Part shown: piece after piece, positions 45,320 to 55,999 of the stretch
Numbering within the stretch: the first letter of the stretch is position 1
Layout: the number at the start of each line of letters is the position of its first letter
From: Dipteris shenzhenensis
Lineage: Eukaryota > Polypodiophyta > Polypodiopsida > Gleicheniales
Reading direction: 5' to 3' (one strand)
Assembly: GCA_047967505.1 (NCBI GenBank)
Contig: CM106541.1
DNA: 64,000 nt
Translations under genes and position numbers: made by a program
The notes under the pieces: generated by a model
What the model saw: the letters and a program-made list of their open reading frames with translations, nothing else
Told to the model about the DNA's origin: nothing
The model's database searches: none

Positions 45320-47380
45320 TCCATATTGACAGGCTGCCACCCTTCTAGTACAATATTTGTCCCGTTTCGGAGCAACGAGCTCAACCCGATCATTGGAGAG
45401 GATTGCCTATAGTTACACACATTCAGGACCTAGTTGGCACAGACAGAGCTTCATGTGAAGCTCAATTTCTATTGGGGCCACTGCTTGCACATCTCCGAGG
45501 AGGGTTTCATTATCCCACCTGGTTACACCCAGATCCATCTCTTGCACTCACTCCGGATTGCCAAATAAGGTTTATTAAGGACCTCTATGAGAGAGAAGGA
45601 GAAGACATGAAGAGGGGGCTGAAGAGATTACTAAGGAGAAATAATCATAAGCAGTGACATAGGGGTCAAACAAGGCTGCCCCCTCTCACCAACCCTTTCC
45701 GTCTTGTTCATAGATGAATTAGAAGATTGGATGAGAGCATACAGTGGAGAGGGAGTAAATTTTGCCGGATATGCCCTACTTTACTCATTTATGCAAATGA
45801 TGTAGTACTCTTTGCAAAGGACAAATAGGACATGCAAACGGACATGGATGCGTTAGGCAAATTTTGCAACAATCAAGGATGAGAGGCAATATTGCAAAGA
45901 CATGGAACAGGAAAACATCCTTTGCATTTGAAGGGGAAACCTGTCGAAGCAGTCATAATCTATAATATTTGAGGCTCAAACAATTATTAGTGGAATGCAT
46001 GTGTATAGAGAAGAGTTATGGGGGTCTGAAAGCTCTATATAGTTTCCAAAGAAATGCAAAAAAGCACATCTATGTGGCTGGGAAATGAGGAAGTTCCTAT
46101 ACACAACCCTTGTTCAAATGGTGGTCCTTGGCATCCGGACTCTAGAAGAATATAGGAAAAGACTAGAAACAGATCACAAAAGGTTTCTCACAGGTGAGCT
46201 GGGGATCAAAGTGCAAACCCTCTATCCTGTCATTTAGCCAAGACAGGGATGATACCGTTTGAAAGGAGAGCTTTTGTGCCAATACATAACATACCTTCAC
46301 AAGCTGACAAAGATGGATGGTCCAGTATGTTGCAGTTGTTCCAACGTGGCTGCTCATGGTACGAGTGTTTGTCTAAATGTGATCAAGTAATGATATGTAA
46401 ATTGTGGTTGGTGTTTTATTCATTAGGCATAGGTAATGTTATTCCATGAGATTTGTTGATAGTTGTGTTCTTTATAGGGAACCTTCTAGAATGTCAATGT
46501 TTAAATCTCTTATTAAGAATGTTGGATAATTTGTTGGTTTTTTGTTTAGTATTCGTTGCATATGGTGTAAGAATGTGTTGTTGCATGCTTCAGTTTGATG
46601 TGTTCTGTTACAAAAATAAATTCCCTTGGGTTTGGCTGAAAATGTGTTGTGATTATTTTAAGCCCGGTTATTATGAATGTTATTTGCGAACTTAACGAAA
46701 GTGCAGGTTTATATAGCACCGTTGTGCCTCTTTATCAAGTGCTATGATTGTGGAGAATTTGTTTGTTTTGATGTACATGGTTGGGTTTGATGTTCTTGTC
46801 TCATTGAGACAGAAAATGCTACAGAAATCATGGCAAGACTCAGGGACAAAAATGTAATTCTTCAAGTGAGAGATAAACCCGATGGGGAAGTATGAAATGC
46901 AGGAGTATCTCAATGTGCAAAAGGCACATAATCTGCAGAATAAGAACCCCTCCCATGATCTAGAGGTAGAAAAAGGTAGATGAGCTAGACCAAGAATCCC
47001 CAGGGAGGCAAGAATCCGTAAAATCTGCCCGATAGAAGAGATAGAAAATGAAGAGCATACACTCCTTCACTGCAGAGCATACATGCATGTTAGGGAAGAG
47101 TACAAGGAAAGGTACAACAACAATGACCTCAGCCTAACAGTCCAGCCAAGCAACTGGGTGCATACCTTAAGGAAACTCTGGGACATTGAGTAAAATTTTG
47201 GATATGGCTGATAGGTTGGCAAGCACATACTATCCACATAGGAGTTACCGGAAAATGTATCGGCTAGATGTAAATGATCCATTATCATTATGAAAGTGTC
47301 TTCTAGTCCCAATAGACCCTGTAGGGTCTCAACTGGACTTCAATAGAATCATATCATATCATCTCTCTCTCTCTCTGTGA
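45320..47380 (+). mobile_element. LINE B1, rearranged fragments
   Basis: A non-LTR element of a second family. The first part (45320-45565) matches 52435-52672 of LINE B2, including a GGTTTCATT--CCCACC-GG-TACAC-CAGATCCA core. RT sequence follows directly: FIKDLYEREGEDMKRG, then GVKQGCPLSPTLSVLFIDEL (about 45660-45720). The YADD region is broken by stops (45785-45815). Much later ARIRKICPIEEIENEEHTLL and HCRAYMHVREEY (about 47005-47100) give the C-terminal Cys/His block. The end is marked by ATCATATCATATCAT and CT repeats near 47350-47380. The piece homologous to B2's C-terminal region lies before RT, so the copy is scrambled or composite. Confidence 0.75.
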
Positions 47381-49036
47381 GATGGCTTTGAGTCCCTTTC
47401 TAGACTCCTCTCATACCAGACCAGAGGTGCTGCGTGTCTTTCATCTGTGAGGTGGTCCGACATAGAGAGCGTCTCATCGGCCTCTAATCACTCAGATTGC
47501 AGTGTAACTAAACCTTTAATCACTTCAGCACTTATTTACAGCTCACAAAGCATATATCACAACCATTAACCATTGCATGATCACCATTTGGCATTTACCC
47601 ATTTGTTCACAAACAAAACTACTGAAAAAGGGATGGAGGCCAGAATGCCCTTGCTCAACAAACATAGACGAGTGCACCCGATTGGTCCCAAACACCGTGG
47701 CACCCCTTTTGGTATTTCTTTATATTTCATAGTGAAATGATTACAAGTTGCATCTGGGAGACCTTCCCTGCAACTGAGCACGCAGCCCCAATTCACTAAG
47801 CCTTCGCAAGGCTTTCAAGCATAGAACACCATCACATAAGTGCACTTAACCCATAGGCTCAATCCAAAGGCATTCTCTTTTCCGAGTGCAATTCCATTGG
47901 TTGTCCAGATGCAATCACATTGCACCCCAGCTGCACTCTCTTTGAGTGGTTTCCAGATGGCATCCACAAAGCTTTTCAAAGCTCCAAAATAAAATCAGCA
48001 AAGCACCCAACCAAAGAATGACTCATGTAGCACTGCCTGGGCACCTGTGAACCAAGAAAGAGGCGGCACACGAGACCAACCAATAGCTTATGGCAAAAAG
48101 AAATTGCAGCAGCAAAATCACAACCCACCAAGCCGTGAAAACTCGAACCAAGTCCTGAATCACCAAGAGGACATAGTAGCCAATGTCCAATTGCATTCTC
48201 AGCCAAAAAAGAGTGCAAAGGCATGAAGAAAGAGCATTTACAAGAGACGATCAGTAAGAATTCCACTGAAAAATGCGAAAAGAAGCACTTCTGTCGCGAA
48301 GAAGTGGGAGTTCTTGGGCTCAAAAGAAGCGTGCTTCAGAGAGGAATGCATTGAGAAGGTTTTGGAGAAGTTTCATGGCCGAAAGTCCTCCAAAACTGAG
48401 AAAAACCAGTCAACCAGTGCGTGGGACCACTTGAAATTCAATAGAAAGCTGTAGCTTTGCAAGAGGAGAGGTCCAGGAGGCTGTAGAAGCAAAAAGGTCC
48501 AGAAAAAGCCACTTTTGCAAATTTGACCAGCAAAAGAAGTGCTTAGCTCTGCCCATTCTACCAAACGCACAGAGGGAAAAGCATATCACTGTGAAGGGGA
48601 GGTAGAGGGGAAGTCGAGGAATCCAAACGGGTGAGGAGTTATGAAGAAAAACGGAATTCAGTTGAAGGCGGCTGAAAAACCAGTCCAAAATCTCAACAAA
48701 GGGAGAAGATGAGAGATAAAACCACACATGTGAAGTTTAGAAGGCCCAGGAAGGTCCAAGAATGGCAAAGGAGCATGTAGAAGGCACTAGAGCCACTTGG
48801 AACTCTAGGGGGGCCACTGAAGGTACATGGCCCTCTAGGGGGCCCATTAAAAATGCCACGTCATCATTTCCCAACAACCACTCTTTTAATTCCTTGGAAT
48901 GCCTTTGGGCCTAGGGATTAATTACGCTTATGTGCTTGGCATCATGCCGCGTTTGATTACACATTATTAAGCCCATGCTGGGACTTTTAAAACCAAAGTT
49001 GTCATAGTCTTGTAGTACATTAAAGTACTTAGAATG
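47381..49036. other. Unassigned intronic sequence
   Basis: About 1.65 kb without supported coding sequence. Parts at 48720-49036 look LTR-like (GCCCATTAAAAATGCCACGT, ACATTATTAAGCCCATG) and end near AGAATGTCACGCCCCG, but I could not find matching ends, a PBS or a target duplication. Confidence 0.4.
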
Positions 49037-49081
49037 TCACGCCCCGATGACATCAGATCACAAAAACAACGAGAGACCTTA

Positions 49082-50033
49082 TCAGACCCATCTCAGAGTA
49101 TGATCACTGAGTTCTTCCACCCAGAGCACACTGTCCCCATGATCACATAGGTGCAAGAAAGTTTGCAAGTGACTATAAGGGTCTTCATCATTAGTGCCCT
49201 TAAAGTTTTGCAATTTTACCTTGATGTTGGTGTTAGACTTAGATTTCTTCACTCGTTCTAGAGGTGGTTCCATCCTTGCTCCATAGCCCAGGTAGGCAAG
49301 TCTTCCACGAGTCACTGGTTCTCTACCTATCATACCTGCCTTCATGCGTTTGGGATTGCTGTCGACTATCTCTCATTACACTATCTTCAGGCCTTAGGGA
49401 TGCGAGTCATTGTACGTCCTTAGGCCGAGCAGAACTTCTATCCATGGTAAGAGGAACTCGGGCAAATTGCCTAAGCTGCTCCACGTTCACATTAGGTATT
49501 CGGTGGCGTCTCTCTCCATCAGAAGCACGCCGCACTTGGCGATTGATTTTTTGGCCGTCTGCTATAGCTGGTCTTCTTTCTTCATATTTGTCTCTACATA
49601 ATTTCTCTAGAATACTACCCGAGTATTGTCGAAGTCGTTCTCTTCACTCCCTAGTGTGGTCCTCACGTTCATTTTGATGTTCCACAGAGGAAATGGCCAA
49701 TCGCTCGATATCTAAGCTCCCCGTAGATGAATGCTCAGACTCCACCTGCCATGGCGGACCTTCATCTGTCAATCTTCTGGGATGCCTCAGCCCAAGACTA
49801 GTGTCTCGTCCTTTTGACTCTGCATAGTAATCAACTTCCACCCCCTAGTTGTAGTGTGGCCGAGTCTCTCTCCTCGTGACAGTTGGTGCTTCTACCAGTC
49901 TCCTTCGGGCATGGATCTCCGTTTCTGAGACCGCTCCATGTCTCATGGTAGGATGTAGCCAATTCCTTTGGCTCAAGAACTCTTCGCACCTAGCCGTGGA
50001 TCTTTGTCTTCTTTGCGAGCGTGTGTTAGCCAT
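49082..50033 (-). pseudogene. G3 gag remnant
   Basis: Starts MANTRSQRRQRSTARCEEFL at ATG 50033. A long, charged, disordered region follows with several stops and frame changes. The capsid start VKLQNFKGTNDEDPYSHLQT then FLHLCD (49150-49210) matches the gypsy gag block (L--F-G---EDPY--L--F---C). Sequence similarity stops near 49082. Confidence 0.7.
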
Positions 50034-50311
50034 TGGCTAAGGTAGAAAGTATCCAAGTAGCTATCTGAATACTTTGTGTATCCCACACGCCAATCTTCAA
50101 GCACACTACCGAATTGCACCACTCGTCTGGAGTTACTTGGAGAAATTTCTCGTAATAGCCCACACTTTCTAGTAACTGTTTCACTTCGACACTGGTCAAC
50201 ATGAATCTCACTGGTCAACATGAATCTCACTGATCCCTCAACCCTAGGCTTACTACCTCGGTTCTCTAAATCTCTTGGACTAACAACTCATCAACTTGCA
50301 ATTCAATTAAC

Positions 50312-50335
50312 CCTTCCCCAGCAAGATTGCTAAAA
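50312..50335 (-). other. Primer binding site of G3
   Basis: The minus strand reads TTTTAGCAATCTTGCTGGGG directly after the LTR end, similar in layout to plant gypsy PBS sites. Confidence 0.55.
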
Positions 50336-50952
50336 TGTTGGCACTCTGGTTCACTCACCCGTGACTAACTTAAGGTGCTCGGTGCTAACTTGACCCTGTG
50401 TAGTGCTCGGTGAAGATGCTCGCTCTTGCAATCCCTATAGTGTGCTCGGGTGATAGAACATATGACAACATTAAACACTCAGAGTTAGGGGTTAGGTCTT
50501 GCAGGAAGAACCATATGGTGACGGGAGAATCCGAGTTAACACACAAGGAAAACAATACTGAGTGCACGACACCATAAATGAATAGACAATGTATAGACAA
50601 AGGAAGTCAACTTATATTGATCTGCTGCTTACAACTATCCACCTCGGTTTGCAATGAACACTCAATGTAAGCTTCCTAACCTAGCAAGCTTAGGTGAGAG
50701 GGAGAGAACTCGGCACACTGCGTCTTGTTCTCTGCTCTTCCCAAAGCTTTCTACTAACTACACAAATATTGCCTTCCAAAAGTCATCGTGCTCAGTGCGC
50801 CGCACCGTTACGTGCTACTGGTCAAATCGCCGCAATCACTTGCACCTCCAACTATAAACAGTGCTTGGTCTAGAATGTTCTTACCGCTTTCGAGCAAGTC
50901 CACACTTGGTAACCACACTTCTACCCATGTTGGCCTGACCCAAGGGCCAACA
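50336..50952 (-). repeat. 5' LTR of G3
   Basis: 617 bp. The + text begins TGTTGGCACTC and ends GGGCCAACA, giving inverted ends TGTTGGC/GCCAACA. Confidence 0.75.
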
Positions 50953-50959
50953 ACAGGTG

Positions 50960-52238
50960 TTCACTCGTAGACAGCAAATGGATTGGGTGCTTGACATGCC
51001 TAAGAAGAAACTAGAATATTGGAACTTGGAAACCTGGCCATTACATGTCCACTATCGTATTGTTCAATCGATTCTGGTTGCATATATTCCGTTTTATATG
51101 CCCTTGATGATGTTTGCCAAGTAGATATCTTTCTTATGTCCAATATGATGGAGCTTTTCTTGTGGTCACGCTTTTGTTGGAAAGCTCTTAGGTTGCTTTA
51201 TATAGATCACCTTTTTCACCGAAAATGCATGGGGGATTGAATATTCTTAATATTCACATGCTATCCTTGCTCATAACGATGTTGCAATTCATGCAATGTG
51301 ATCTGCCATGGATCTTTATGATGCAACACTTGATTTTACACTTGTCCAATACAGCTTTTGGCAGTTGGCAGCCCTCTCAAGGATTTTCTTTTGGGACACA
51401 TTGGTGGCAAAGTAAAGGGACGCCCTTTTGTTTCTCGTATGCTTTCTGATTGGAAACATGTGAAATGGAATGGTAGGGATAATCACTTCTTGTGTGTTGA
51501 GAGTCTTCATTGGTCGATACTCCATCTTGAGATAATGGACTGCCTTACAATCGAGTGATCATGTTTGCCGTCAACTGCTGTTGGCAATATCACGGTTGCA
51601 TTTGTATACAAGGTCTTGCTGCCTCCCCCTTGGGTTTCTCTTCATGCCAATTGCATTTGTTCAATCACATGCTCCTTTCCGTGGTGGTGCCAAAGATTGC
51701 AATATATATGGGCTTTCAAACTGCCTTTCTGGCAAAAGTTCCTCTTGTGGCGAATTTTACTTGGTGTTCTTCCATTCGTACTGCTTCCGGCTCGTTGCCA
51801 TATTACTCCTGTCACTTGTTGACGATGTCGTCTTCGCCGGAGTCTGTGCCTCATATCTTTGGGCATTGCTAGGAATCTTATGATTTCTTGTTGTTGCCGA
51901 GGCAAAGACTTCCGGCTCGTTTTTCGTAGTGTATTTTGACAAGTGTTTCTCACTGTTTGGTTTTCATCCAGTAAGGCATCTTCACTTTTACTAGGCTCAT
52001 TATTGGGCATTATGGACTCTATGGAGGGACCGTAATCATTGAGTCTTTGGTGATCCCTCTTAAGCTAAGTATCCGTTCTTCTAAGGCAATCTTTTTATGA
52101 TTTTCTACATGTGCAGGATTTAGATTATCCTGCCTTCTTGTCAATAATGATATCTTCTGATGGTTTGTAACTGGCTGTCCCTTTTTATGGGACTGTTCTA
52201 TGTAATTTAGTGACAAATGGATTTCATCCAAAAAAAAA
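50960..52238 (+). mobile_element. LINE C, 3' end of a third LINE family
   Basis: 5'-truncated L1-type element. It begins in the region after RT: KKLEYWNLETWPLHVHYRIV then QSILVAYIPFYMPLM (about 51010-51110). GGLNI-like and HAILAHNDVAIHAM text follows near 51235-51300. The reverse-transcriptase zinc-binding region reads WQKFLLWRILLGVLPFVLLP then ARCHITPVTC (about 51725-51820). It ends with TTTCATCC and A9 (52230-52238). Several stops and frameshifts; no long ORF. Confidence 0.8.
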
Positions 52239-52412
52239 GTGTGTGTGTGTGTACGCGCGCACTTACGATTAGCCATTATGTGTGTGTGTGGGGGGGGGGT
52301 GGATGGGTAAGTGTGTGCGCTTACGGTTAGCCATTATTGTTTGGAGAGAACATATTAACCTCCATGTGTGTGTGTGTGTTTTATACACACACACACACTT
52401 TTTTTTTGTGAA
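52239..52412. repeat. TG/CA microsatellite cluster
   Basis: (GT)n, an ACGCGCGCAC block, a G10 run, and a (TG)n-TTTTATA-(CA)n inverted pair at 52364-52398. The phrase CTTAC-TTAGCCATTAT-TG occurs twice about 58 bp apart (52261 and 52319). It follows directly on the LINE C poly(A). Confidence 0.9.
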
Positions 52413-52429
52413 AGCAATATTTGTTCACA

Positions 52430-53526
52430 TGGATAGACTACCTCCCTTCCAGTACAGCATGGATGCTTCGTTCTCTCCCCTTCGATCACACGAGGTCAAC
52501 CAAGTTATTCGTGAGGATCTACTACAGCTACAAACATTTCGGACCTGGTTGGGACCGAGTGAACTCCTAGTGAAGCTTAGCTTCTACAGAGATTACTTCT
52601 TACATATCACAGCGTAGGGTTTCATTGACCCACCAGGATACACGCAGATCCACCTACCCCACTCGCTAAGGGTCTCTCTTGGGCAGTTCTGGGTCTCTTC
52701 ACACAGACTTCGCATCGAGAGCGGTAGAGCAGAGCGACTACCCAGGGAGAGGCGCATATGCACACTGTGTGACATACAAGAGGTTGAGACAGAGGAGCGT
52801 TTCATCTTCAGGTGTCATGTTTACTATGAGATCCGAGGGCGTTTCCACTGCCTCTTCAGGGATAGCTATGGGATTTTGGCCCGTTTCCTCTCCTACCCGG
52901 ACTAGCGGTGTTTGGCAGGTTTCATTCACGAGGCTAGACACCGCGAGAGGATACTCCGAGCGTGGAGACAGGTGCAGACTTCTTCCTCGGCTGATCCCTC
53001 TCAGAGCTCTATCACGGAGTTCTTTTAGCTAGATCACATGAAACCCCACGAGACAAGGCCTCGACATGATCGTGACCCGAAGCCTGTGACCCGACAGCTC
53101 AGACAGAGGGTCGACACAGAGATCACACTTGGGGACATCCCCTCCTTGTTTCGAGTCGGAGCCTGATTGGCAGGGTTCACAGTAGCCTTGGTCAGACGCA
53201 GAGCTACGACCAGGAGACGTGCCAGGACCGCACATTTGAGTGGCCGACAGCACTCTATTAGCGACTTCATGCCTCCATTGCCTCATCCATCCTGATATCT
53301 TGCTACTGCTGATGATGATGATGTTGAGATCGATATATAGTTGACCATGGACATGACTATGTTGTACTTAGGACTTAGTACTGCCATCCTGCATTTTTGC
53401 ATTTTGCATTGGTATGGATGCTCATTTAGTAGCTCCACTACCACAGCTTGTTGTATTAGGATTTTCACAGACTCATAGACCCATCGGTCTTCCGAAGACT
53501 TTAATAAACTTTCTTTCTTTCTTTCT
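52430..53526 (+). mobile_element. LINE B2, 3' end
   Basis: The C-terminal part of a family-B non-LTR element. SLRVSLGQFWVSSHRLRIES then GRAERLPRERRICTLCDIQE, EERFIFRCHVYYEIRGRF (about 52665-52845) is a C-terminal Cys/His block of LINE ORF2. The ORF ends near 53028 and a 3' UTR leads to TTTAATAAAC and a (TTTC)n tail at 53500-53525. LINE A2 inserted immediately after this tail. Truncated at its 5' end. Confidence 0.75.
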
Positions 53527-53543
53527 ATGTATGTATGCATGTA
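53527..53543. repeat. Target duplication of LINE A2, left copy
   Basis: ATGTATGTATGCATGTA, repeated exactly at 60475-60491 after the poly(A). Confidence 0.95.
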
Positions 53544-53582
53544 GCTTGCAGTTCTAAATCCAAAGGGATGGATATTACTGCT

Positions 53583-54115
53583 CTTGCGAATGCCTCCTCC
53601 CCTCCCTCGCTCCCGTCTACCCCCCCCTCGTGCTGCGCGGCCTCCTCTCCCCTCCCCCTCCTCTTTCTCCGCCGCCTCCCGCCGCGCCCCCCGTCCCCCT
53701 CTCTTCCTTCTCCGCCCGCCATCCCCCCCCCCCCCTCCTTCCCTCTCCGCCCCTCCGTCCTCTCCCCGCCTCCCCCCCTCGCGTTGCGCTGCCACCCCCC
53801 CGCCCCTTCCTCCCCCTCCCCGCTGTTGCGCAACGCTGCCCCCCTCCCTTCCCCTCCCTCCTCGCCTTTCTTCCCCGCCCCCTCTCTCGTTGCACTGCCA
53901 CACCCCCCCCTTTCCTTCCTCCTCTTCCCCGCCCTGCACTGCGCTGCCCCCCCCCCCCCTCCCTCCTCCTTTCCTTCCCCCTCCGCCATCTGCTCCCTCT
54001 CCACCACCTCTCCTCCCTCCGCTTCCCCGTACTTCTTCATCCCTCCCTCCTTCCTCCCCCGCCTCCGTACCACTCCCCCCTCCCTCGTCTCTGCCATTTC
54101 CTTCCCCTGCCTTTT
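53583..54115 (+). repeat. LINE A2 pyrimidine-rich 5' UTR
   Basis: About 530 bp that is almost only C and T, with many CCCC runs, interrupted by GCGC and TTGCGC words. GCTGCCCCCC-like units recur. The complementary strand has dense G-runs. Open frames of up to 300 codons on both strands here are composition artefacts. Confidence 0.88.
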
Positions 54116-54142
54116 GGAGCGTTCGCAGTTTGTCGGTGCGGT

Positions 54143-55678
54143 ATGGCGGCCGTGAGCCAGGAACCGGTGGCCCAGATGGACCCCCCCCCTCCATCAGCCT
54201 ACCGCATAACACTGACAGAGCATCAGGTCTCCTTGGTGAAGCAAGCCGCCACGGACTTCTCCCAGACTTTCGTTTACGGGAGTGTCATTGGCTACGCCCC
54301 TTCACGAGCAGACATCAGGGACTGGTTGCAGTCCACCCTCTACCTTGAGGACAGCCACATTGAGGAGGTTGCACTCATGGGACGTGGTATCTTCTGGCTC
54401 AAGCTCTCCTCAACACAGGCTGCGAGCGATATGGTCAGACGGTCCCCTACTTCTGTGGGTGGAAAGATCATTCTTATGGTCCCATGGTATAGGGGTTTCA
54501 GTGTAGCGGACTTCGATGCCCGCTTCCGCATTCCTCGCCATCCAGTTACTCTCATTTTCCCAGGCCTCGCAACTGAGCTTCGCCCGATCATCAAGGACCT
54601 GGGGGCGCACTTTGGCTGGCTCATGCAGGACACCTTCGTTGATGCGACGGCAGCCCAAGGGGTGCCATGTGTCAAAGTGGCAGTCCTAGATCTGCAGAGT
54701 ATCCCCTTGGAGTTCAAGATTGAGACGGACACAGGTGTGGTGACGCAGCGCATTATGGTCACTGGTCGCCCAGATCAATGTCTAAGATGCCACGGCTTCG
54801 GGCACCAGGCGCGCTCCTGCCCTCACTTCACGAGGACAGAACCTCAGATGGCCCCCACCCAGGCAACTCAGGATCCCCCCCGCCAGGCATTGACACCCCC
54901 TCCCGAAGGGGAAGGCTGGACTGAGGTCAAAAGAAAACGGAAAGGAAACAAACAGGACCAAAAAAGCCTTCCCATCTACAGCAAGAGACCCCTGTGGTCA
55001 CCAATTAGCAGCAGCCCGGTAAGGGGAAGGAGAAAGGGAAGGAGAAGATCAGCCAGCCTCCCCCTCATCCTTCAACCCCCCCCCCTCCCTCCTCTTCGGT
55101 CCCCCTACCTCCCCCCCCTCCAGGATCCCCCCCAGCACCTTTGGTTTCAGTCCCCCTCTCTCCCCCCCTCGAGCATGATCCCGAGGGAACCCCCCCTTCC
55201 GCCTGCGCCGCCTGTGGTCCCGAAGCCAGCACAGACCTCCTCCGCGCCTATCCCTCTTGGCCTGGTGGAGGGGAGAGGCCCTTCCCCACAGATGGCTAGC
55301 ACCACTCTAGCTTGTTCGACAGCCAGCACCCCTCTTTCTGGTTCAGACTCCTCATCCTCGTCCCCACACCGAAGGGCAGTTCCTAGAGCTCTACCTTTGG
55401 AGTTTTACCGAGCAGGACCTTGGGATTATTTGGATGCAGCGGGTATTGGCTCCTTCCCTACATGCCTAGACATCAGCATCTTCTTCCTTCGAAAGGGGGC
55501 GGAGGGTAAGGTGTCCGTCCTTGCCCCCCATGATGGTCCTAGCTATTCCTTCACTATCACCAGTGATGGGAATGAGCAATGGATGAATGAAAATGTTTGG
55601 GAGACGATTCGAGATCAGTCCCAGGAGCAGGTGCAGGACTGGATCGGTAGCAGAGCAGCGGAGCTTCTTCAGCAGTAG
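54143..55678 (+). CDS. LINE A2 ORF1: RNA-binding/chaperone-type protein
   Basis: Intact frame of 511 codons from ATG 54143, the first ATG after the pyrimidine tract. N-terminal DUF4283-like region: VSLVKQAATDFSQTFVYGSV, EEVALMGRGIFWLKLSST, VTLIFPGLATELRPIIKDLG. The zinc knuckle CLRCHGFGHQARSC is complete (about 54780-54820). After a basic patch (EVKRKRKGNKQDQK) comes a proline-rich linker, then a folded-looking C-terminal block (WDYLDAAGIGSFPTCLDISI). ORF1 proteins bind LINE RNA. It stops at TAG (55676), and a TGA lies 15 codons further in frame. Confidence 0.9.
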   Translation: MAAVSQEPVAQMDPPPPSAYRITLTEHQVSLVKQAATDFSQTFVYGSVIGYAPSRADIRDWLQSTLYLEDSHIEEVALMGRGIFWLKLSSTQAASDMVRRSPTSVGGKIILMVPWYRGFSVADFDARFRIPRHPVTLIFPGLATELRPIIKDLGAHFGWLMQDTFVDATAAQGVPCVKVAVLDLQSIPLEFKIETDTGVVTQRIMVTGRPDQCLRCHGFGHQARSCPHFTRTEPQMAPTQATQDPPRQALTPPPEGEGWTEVKRKRKGNKQDQKSLPIYSKRPLWSPISSSPVRGRRKGRRRSASLPLILQPPPLPPLRSPYLPPLQDPPQHLWFQSPSLPPSSMIPREPPLPPAPPVVPKPAQTSSAPIPLGLVEGRGPSPQMASTTLACSTASTPLSGSDSSSSSPHRRAVPRALPLEFYRAGPWDYLDAAGIGSFPTCLDISIFFLRKGAEGKVSVLAPHDGPSYSFTITSDGNEQWMNENVWETIRDQSQEQVQDWIGSRAAELLQQ

Positions 55679-55999
55679 TGGAAGGAGGGTGACGTTCGTC
55701 TGAGATGGCGCCACAGCACCAAATGATTCCAACTTTTGGTCATCATTCGACCGCCTCTGGAGTGGATCTACGTGGAAGGGCTCCGCCTGTGGAGGATCTC
55801 AGAGGGGTAGCGGGCTTCTACAGTATTTCCCTGGCGGAGGCTTCGAGTTGGTTAGAGAGAGCTTACCACCATGGGACGAAGGGCCTCTCCCCTCTGTTGA
55901 AGGTTTTAGAGGGCGCCTTCGTCTGCACACTGGACATCCTCCGGCCACCTCGACATCGACCGCAAGCAGACGACTGTTTGTGGCCCATCTCCCCTCTTC

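Larger units (their letters stand above)
49037..50952 (-). mobile_element. Gypsy G3, 5' end only
   Basis: A 5' LTR, PBS and gag N-terminal half on the minus strand; everything after gag is missing. It lies in TTL intron 3 between an unassigned stretch and LINE C. Confidence 0.75.

Noticed and set aside
49036-49060. TGTCACGCCCCG as the start of another LTR
   Set aside because: Typical plant LTR opening, but no matching end, PBS or TSD was found, and G3 gag sequence begins only about 45 bp away.
53535-54348. Long open frames (up to about 300 codons) on both strands
   Set aside because: They lie in a C/T-only tract; P/S/L- or G/E/R-rich translations in nearly all frames are composition effects. 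True ORF1 homology starts at the ATG at 54143.
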